Below the pieces are notes generated by a model. It was not told the origin of the DNA. It worked only from the letters and a program-made list of their open reading frames with translations, and did not search any database. A DNA stretch of 64,000 bases from assembly GCF_000008765.1 (NCBI RefSeq), contig NC_003030.1, positions 716,001-780,000 of the forward strand, given 5' to 3'. The first letter of the stretch is position 1. Each line of letters begins with the position of its first letter. Made by a program: the position numbers and the translations under genes. This DNA comes from Clostridium acetobutylicum ATCC 824 (GTDB lineage: Bacteria; Bacillota; Clostridia; Clostridiales; Clostridiaceae). Below, piece after piece: positions 60,876-64,000 of this stretch.

Positions 60876-62096
60876 GTGAATATAATTAAGCTTACAAAAG
60901 TTAGATTAATTATAGGGGTTGTAGTTTTACTTACTTTAATAATAGCAAGTAATTATCTTAACTTTAGGGTTAATGATAGTGTTTCAAATGTAATAGAATA
61001 TAAGAATACTGTCAATAATGATGGAATTACCTTTGAGGAATTTAATAAGTTAAAAAAGCAGTATAGCGATATAGATCTTACTTGCTATAGTGAAGTAAAG
61101 ACAAAGGTAACAAATAAATATGATGTTTCACCAAGTAGGTATAATAACTTTGCTGATAAAAAAATAAAAACAAAAATGATTTTAACTGATGAAAATTACT
61201 TTAGATTGTATCCTTTTCAAATAATAACTGGTGGGAAACTTGATTTTTTATCCGTTAATAATAATGACAAGGTTGTTGTAATAAGTGATGTTCTTGCAAA
61301 TGCTCTTTTTAAAAGTAATAATGTAATAGGTAGTACTTTGAAAATTAATAATGATAAGTACAGAATTGTAGGAGTTTATAAAGAAAATAATTCATTCTTG
61401 TATAGTATGTCAGATGATGGATATGAAAAAGTATATATCCCATATACAGCTTATAGAAGCCAAGATATTAGCAAGCTTTTTCTAAATGTGCTTACAGCAA
61501 GGCAAAACCCTAAACATGATAAGAAGGATATAAACTCTAAATTAACTAAAGTTTTAGGGGATAAGCTATCAGAATATAATTTAGTTGATTATAGTATGCT
61601 AAAAGGAATTTTATTTCAGAACGTAAAAATACTATATTTTGTAATAGGGCTTTTTGTAATAGCCTGCTTGATTAAAATTATGATAATGTTTATAAAAGAA
61701 GCTAAAACTTTTTTTGTGGATAAAATGAAGAGTGACTATTTAAAAGATGTACTTATTAATAATAAAATAAAAATTTCCATTTATTTAGGAAAAGTACTTA
61801 TATGTATAGTATTGATTGTATTTGTATTTAATTTGATTAAATTTAATGTTGTTATTGATAAAAAGTATTTGCCTTCTGAAAATATATTTGATATAGAATT
61901 TTATAAGGAGGTAATAGTTTCAAATATACAATTAAATAATGCAAATGAGAATGGTTTTAGAAATATATATGATAGGTATTTGACTACTATTAATCATGTA
62001 GAAAGTTTTATACTTGTGGCAGAGTTAATATTAATTATAAATATACTTATAAATTATAAATTTTTTAGAATTTTAAAAAATAAGTTTAAGAATTAA
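60876..62096 (+). CDS. MacB-like permease with periplasmic-type core domain
   Basis: A 406-residue protein: an N-terminal membrane segment (about 8-25), an extracytoplasmic MacB_PCD-like domain (about 30-235, MILTDENYFRLYPFQIITGGKLDFLSVNNNDKVVVISDVLANALF), and three further membrane segments. It resembles the permease of MacAB/FtsX-type exporters but lacks a clear FtsX-domain signature and no MacB-type ATPase gene is adjacent. GTG 60876 is chosen from GAGG 8 bases upstream; GTG 60867 overlaps that site. Last gene of the module. Confidence 0.75.
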   Translation: MNIIKLTKVRLIIGVVVLLTLIIASNYLNFRVNDSVSNVIEYKNTVNNDGITFEEFNKLKKQYSDIDLTCYSEVKTKVTNKYDVSPSRYNNFADKKIKTKMILTDENYFRLYPFQIITGGKLDFLSVNNNDKVVVISDVLANALFKSNNVIGSTLKINNDKYRIVGVYKENNSFLYSMSDDGYEKVYIPYTAYRSQDISKLFLNVLTARQNPKHDKKDINSKLTKVLGDKLSEYNLVDYSMLKGILFQNVKILYFVIGLFVIACLIKIMIMFIKEAKTFFVDKMKSDYLKDVLINNKIKISIYLGKVLICIVLIVFVFNLIKFNVVIDKKYLPSENIFDIEFYKEVIVSNIQLNNANENGFRNIYDRYLTTINHVESFILVAELILIINILINYKFFRILKNKFKN

Positions 62097-62125
62097 AACC
62101 TAGGTTTTGATTCTTAAACTTATTT
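62078..62125. terminator. strong terminator of the island
   Basis: Arms aaataagtttaagaat / attcttaaacttattt (16 bp) with an inner aaaacc / ggtttt pair. It overlaps the MacB-like stop and marks the right border of the island. Confidence 0.85.
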
Positions 62126-62180
62126 TATTTATAAATGTAAGCAGTTATATTAGAAATGGAATTATATTGTTTATGCAAGT

Positions 62181-62405
62181 TTAATTCCATTCTTTTTTAC
62201 GGTAAGAATCTAAAAGTTCTTCTATCTTTGGAGTGCACCTTCTACCAGAGCAGCCACCAGAACCTGCACCTGTAGCTTTTTGAACATCTTCTACGGTTTT
62301 AGCACCCTTTCGTATAACTTTTTTTATAGTTGAACGTGGTATTGCCTTACAGAGGCATACTTTTGTTAATTTATCCATAATTTCTTTATTTGCATTATTC
62401 TCCAT
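62181..62405 (-). CDS. BFD-like [2Fe-2S]-binding protein
   Basis: A 74-residue protein with the BFD/NifU-type Cys layout: CxC (CLCKAIP) and CxxxxC (CSGRRC), the four ligands of a [2Fe-2S] cluster. The sequence KVIRKGAKTVEDVQKATGAGSGGCSGRRC is typical. It may serve in bacterioferritin iron release or as a small electron carrier. AAGGTG precedes the ATG. Monocistronic. Confidence 0.88.
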   Translation of the reverse strand: MENNANKEIMDKLTKVCLCKAIPRSTIKKVIRKGAKTVEDVQKATGAGSGGCSGRRCTPKIEELLDSYRKKEWN

Positions 62406-62528
62406 AAATTAATCACACCTTTTAAATAAATTGTTATAGGAAAAAATTCAAATTACGATGTTTTGACTAAAAATCCCTATAGCTGCATTATAAATCTATT
62501 GATAATTATTTTCAACTAAAAAACTTTA

Positions 62529-62909
62529 TTAAAATATATTTTCTAAATTTATCTCCTCGAGACTCGACACATGCTCTATTAAAAAACTCAGTGTGTGTGA
62601 TGATTCCATAGCATCTTTTTTTTCTTTATATTTTATAGCTTGAGATAATCTTTCTACCTCTAAACTTATGTCATCTACTTCCATGTGGTGGATGAAAACT
62701 GATAAAATACTTGAGTGTTTATACCAGTCTTTTTCAAAGCTTTTTAAATAGAGATCTGCCTTGGAGTAGGAACCGTTTTGCAATGAAGTTTGAATTTTAT
62801 TACTAAGGCTTAAAAATTTATTACAGGTTTTATTTAGATATCTTATTGAGAAAAAGCTTAAAAGTAGAATTACTACAAATAATGATACGGCGACAACTAT
62901 GTTTTTCAT
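62529..62909 (-). CDS. DUF4363 family protein
   Basis: A 126-residue protein with an N-terminal membrane segment (about 5-24) and two helices (ADLYLKSFEKDWYKHSSILSVFIHHMEVDDI) characteristic of DUF4363. It lies 11 bases after the DUF421 gene on the same strand, a pairing common in Clostridium. Function unknown. AGGAGG precedes the ATG. Confidence 0.85.
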   Translation of the reverse strand: MKNIVVAVSLFVVILLLSFFSIRYLNKTCNKFLSLSNKIQTSLQNGSYSKADLYLKSFEKDWYKHSSILSVFIHHMEVDDISLEVERLSQAIKYKEKKDAMESSHTLSFLIEHVSSLEEINLENIF

Positions 62910-62919
62910 GAGTATCCTC

Positions 62920-63594
62920 CTAGTTATTATATTTTTGATAATAAAATTTGCCCTTTGAATCTATTAATGCCAAAAAAACATCCTTTGGGGAATCTATCTT
63001 ATTTTTTTTAAGTTCTTTCATAAGCCAATCGGCATCTTTGTTAAGGTATTTAATATTATCTGTATTAACTTTTCCATCAAGGATAATAGTTATAGGAACG
63101 TTTTCTTGTTTTACCTTTAAATTTAAATCTTCCTTTGTTGCATTTGTTAGATGGGTTTTGGGTATTAAAGAAATTTGTCCACTGGTTTCAAGTATTGCAT
63201 ACTCTATATCCTCCACATTAAAGTAGTTCTTTAGTCGTAACTCTTCCATTAAATCATTTATGTTTAACCTTTGACTTTTTAAAGCACTAATATCAATTTT
63301 TCCTTTATCTATTAAAAGAGTTGGCTCGCCAGAAAGTATAATCCTTGCTTTTTCACTTTTTAGCTGAAGAACAGATAAAACTATTTCTAAAAATAACAGA
63401 GTTACTATGGGAATTATTCCATATATAAGGGGAATTCTTGTATCCTGCATTGGAAGTGAAGCAAGTTCTGATATCATTATGGTAATTACAAGCTCAAAAG
63501 GTTGAAGCTGACCTATTTGTCTTTTACCCATAACACGCATTGTCAAAACAACCAAGAAATAAAGTATTACAGTTCTGAGCATAATAATATACAT
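62920..63594 (-). CDS. DUF421 (YetF-like) membrane protein
   Basis: A 225-residue protein with three N-terminal membrane segments (about 5-85) and a cytosolic domain in two parts. The hallmark is MGKRQIGQLQPFELVITIMISELASLPMQD, then LSGEPTLLIDKGKI and YAILETSGQISLIP. ATG 63594 is taken, with AAAGGA about 9 bases upstream; an in-frame start at 63672 would add an unlikely tail. The family affects spore/membrane properties in bacilli, with no defined activity. First gene of the DUF421-DUF4363 pair. Confidence 0.88.
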   Translation of the reverse strand: MYIIMLRTVILYFLVVLTMRVMGKRQIGQLQPFELVITIMISELASLPMQDTRIPLIYGIIPIVTLLFLEIVLSVLQLKSEKARIILSGEPTLLIDKGKIDISALKSQRLNINDLMEELRLKNYFNVEDIEYAILETSGQISLIPKTHLTNATKEDLNLKVKQENVPITIILDGKVNTDNIKYLNKDADWLMKELKKNKIDSPKDVFLALIDSKGKFYYQKYNN

Positions 63595-63747
63595 ATAATC
63601 AATCCTTTTCAAATAATTTATATAATTATAATTCCTCAAATTAACAAAAAATATGATTAGGAAATGATACATTTTTATTAATTTAAAGTATAATATTATG
63701 AGTAAAATATTTATATAAAGGCTAAATTAGGTATGGGAGGTGCTAGG

Positions 63748-64000
63748 TTGAGCAGTATTGAGATTAAGTTAAAGGACGGTAGAAGCTTTAAGGTTAATAG
63801 AGGAACGAGTTTCCACGATTTTATAAATCAAAATAAACTAGAAGGCGCTGAGACAGCAATGCTTGGAAGCGTAAACGGAAATATATATGAGCTTACACAT
63901 AAATTCAGTTACTCAGGAATTTTTGATATAATAGATTTAAAAAATCCAATAGGTATTAAGGTGTATGAAAGGACATTACAATTTGTACTAGTAAAAGCGG
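63748..64000 (+). CDS. TGS-domain nucleoside/uridine kinase, N-terminal fragment
   Basis: The gene starts at TTG 63748, with GGGAGGTG about 8 bases upstream, and runs off the right edge. The 84 visible residues (MSSIEIKLKDGRSFKVNRGTSFHDF...) form a TGS domain, followed by YELTHKFSYSGIFDIIDLKNPIGIKVYERTLQFVLVKA. That is the second N-terminal module of clostridial uridine-kinase fusions (shared with ThrRS). The kinase domain would lie outside the window. ThrRS itself is less likely because of the VYERTLQF segment. Confidence 0.7.
   Translation, partial: MSSIEIKLKDGRSFKVNRGTSFHDFINQNKLEGAETAMLGSVNGNIYELTHKFSYSGIFDIIDLKNPIGIKVYERTLQFVLVKA

Overview
The window is low-GC (roughly 30 percent) DNA from a spore-forming Clostridium. 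Spore-coat proteins, a gerK germination locus, two T-box leaders (Trp, Leu), many GTG/TTG starts and strong GGAGG ribosome sites all point that way. From memory of gene order (trpS, mntH, leuS, radical SAM, M16 peptidase, MalE/F/G), the closest match is Clostridium acetobutylicum or a near relative. That is recall, not a search.

Layout. 1-3.2 kb: lrgAB, two small coat proteins, a ferritin-like gene with no normal start codon, a membrane protein and a HEAT-repeat protein. 3.2-9.5 kb: a SsuABC/NMT1-type ABC importer with ppx, divergent from ppk; the first 50 or so ppk codons are broken by apparent single-base indels. 9.6-30.4 kb: a secreted sedolisin protease, T-box-trpS, MarR, mntH, HAD phosphatases, prfC, two c-di-GMP proteins, a PAP2 enzyme, an ECF S component, tyrS, a FliK-like/FlhB-like pair and a metallophosphoesterase. 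30.7-45.1 kb: a small (p)ppGpp synthetase, gerKB divergent from gerKA-gerKC, T-box-leuS, tRNA-Gln(CUG), DnaJ-like, DUF5685, CYTH, nucleoid-associated and VanZ proteins, then an OmpR-type two-component system.

45.2-62.1 kb is the accessory island and the most interesting part. It is a ribosomally made, post-translationally modified peptide locus with two near-identical 67-residue Cys-rich precursors, a radical SAM/SPASM maturase, a single-chain M16 peptidase and an ABC exporter. A second module follows: two membrane-anchored MalE-like proteins flanking a small lipoprotein, MalF and MalG permeases, an HlyD-like adaptor and a MacB-like permease, with no dedicated importer ATPase. The maturase and precursors look like the clostridial CLI_3235/CcpM family; the transport module attached to them is not something I can match to a described system. 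A 21-bp element lies upstream of both halves of the peptide locus and a related AACGTTA element precedes three units of the transport module, so the adjacent two-component system may control the whole island.

The island also records its own history. Precursor 1 sits on a duplicated segment that carries the last codons of the M16 gene and a copy of the maturase promoter, later split by an IS200-like remnant and followed by an IS1182-like element. After the island come a BFD-like Fe-S protein, DUF4363 and DUF421 membrane proteins and the start of a TGS-domain nucleoside kinase.
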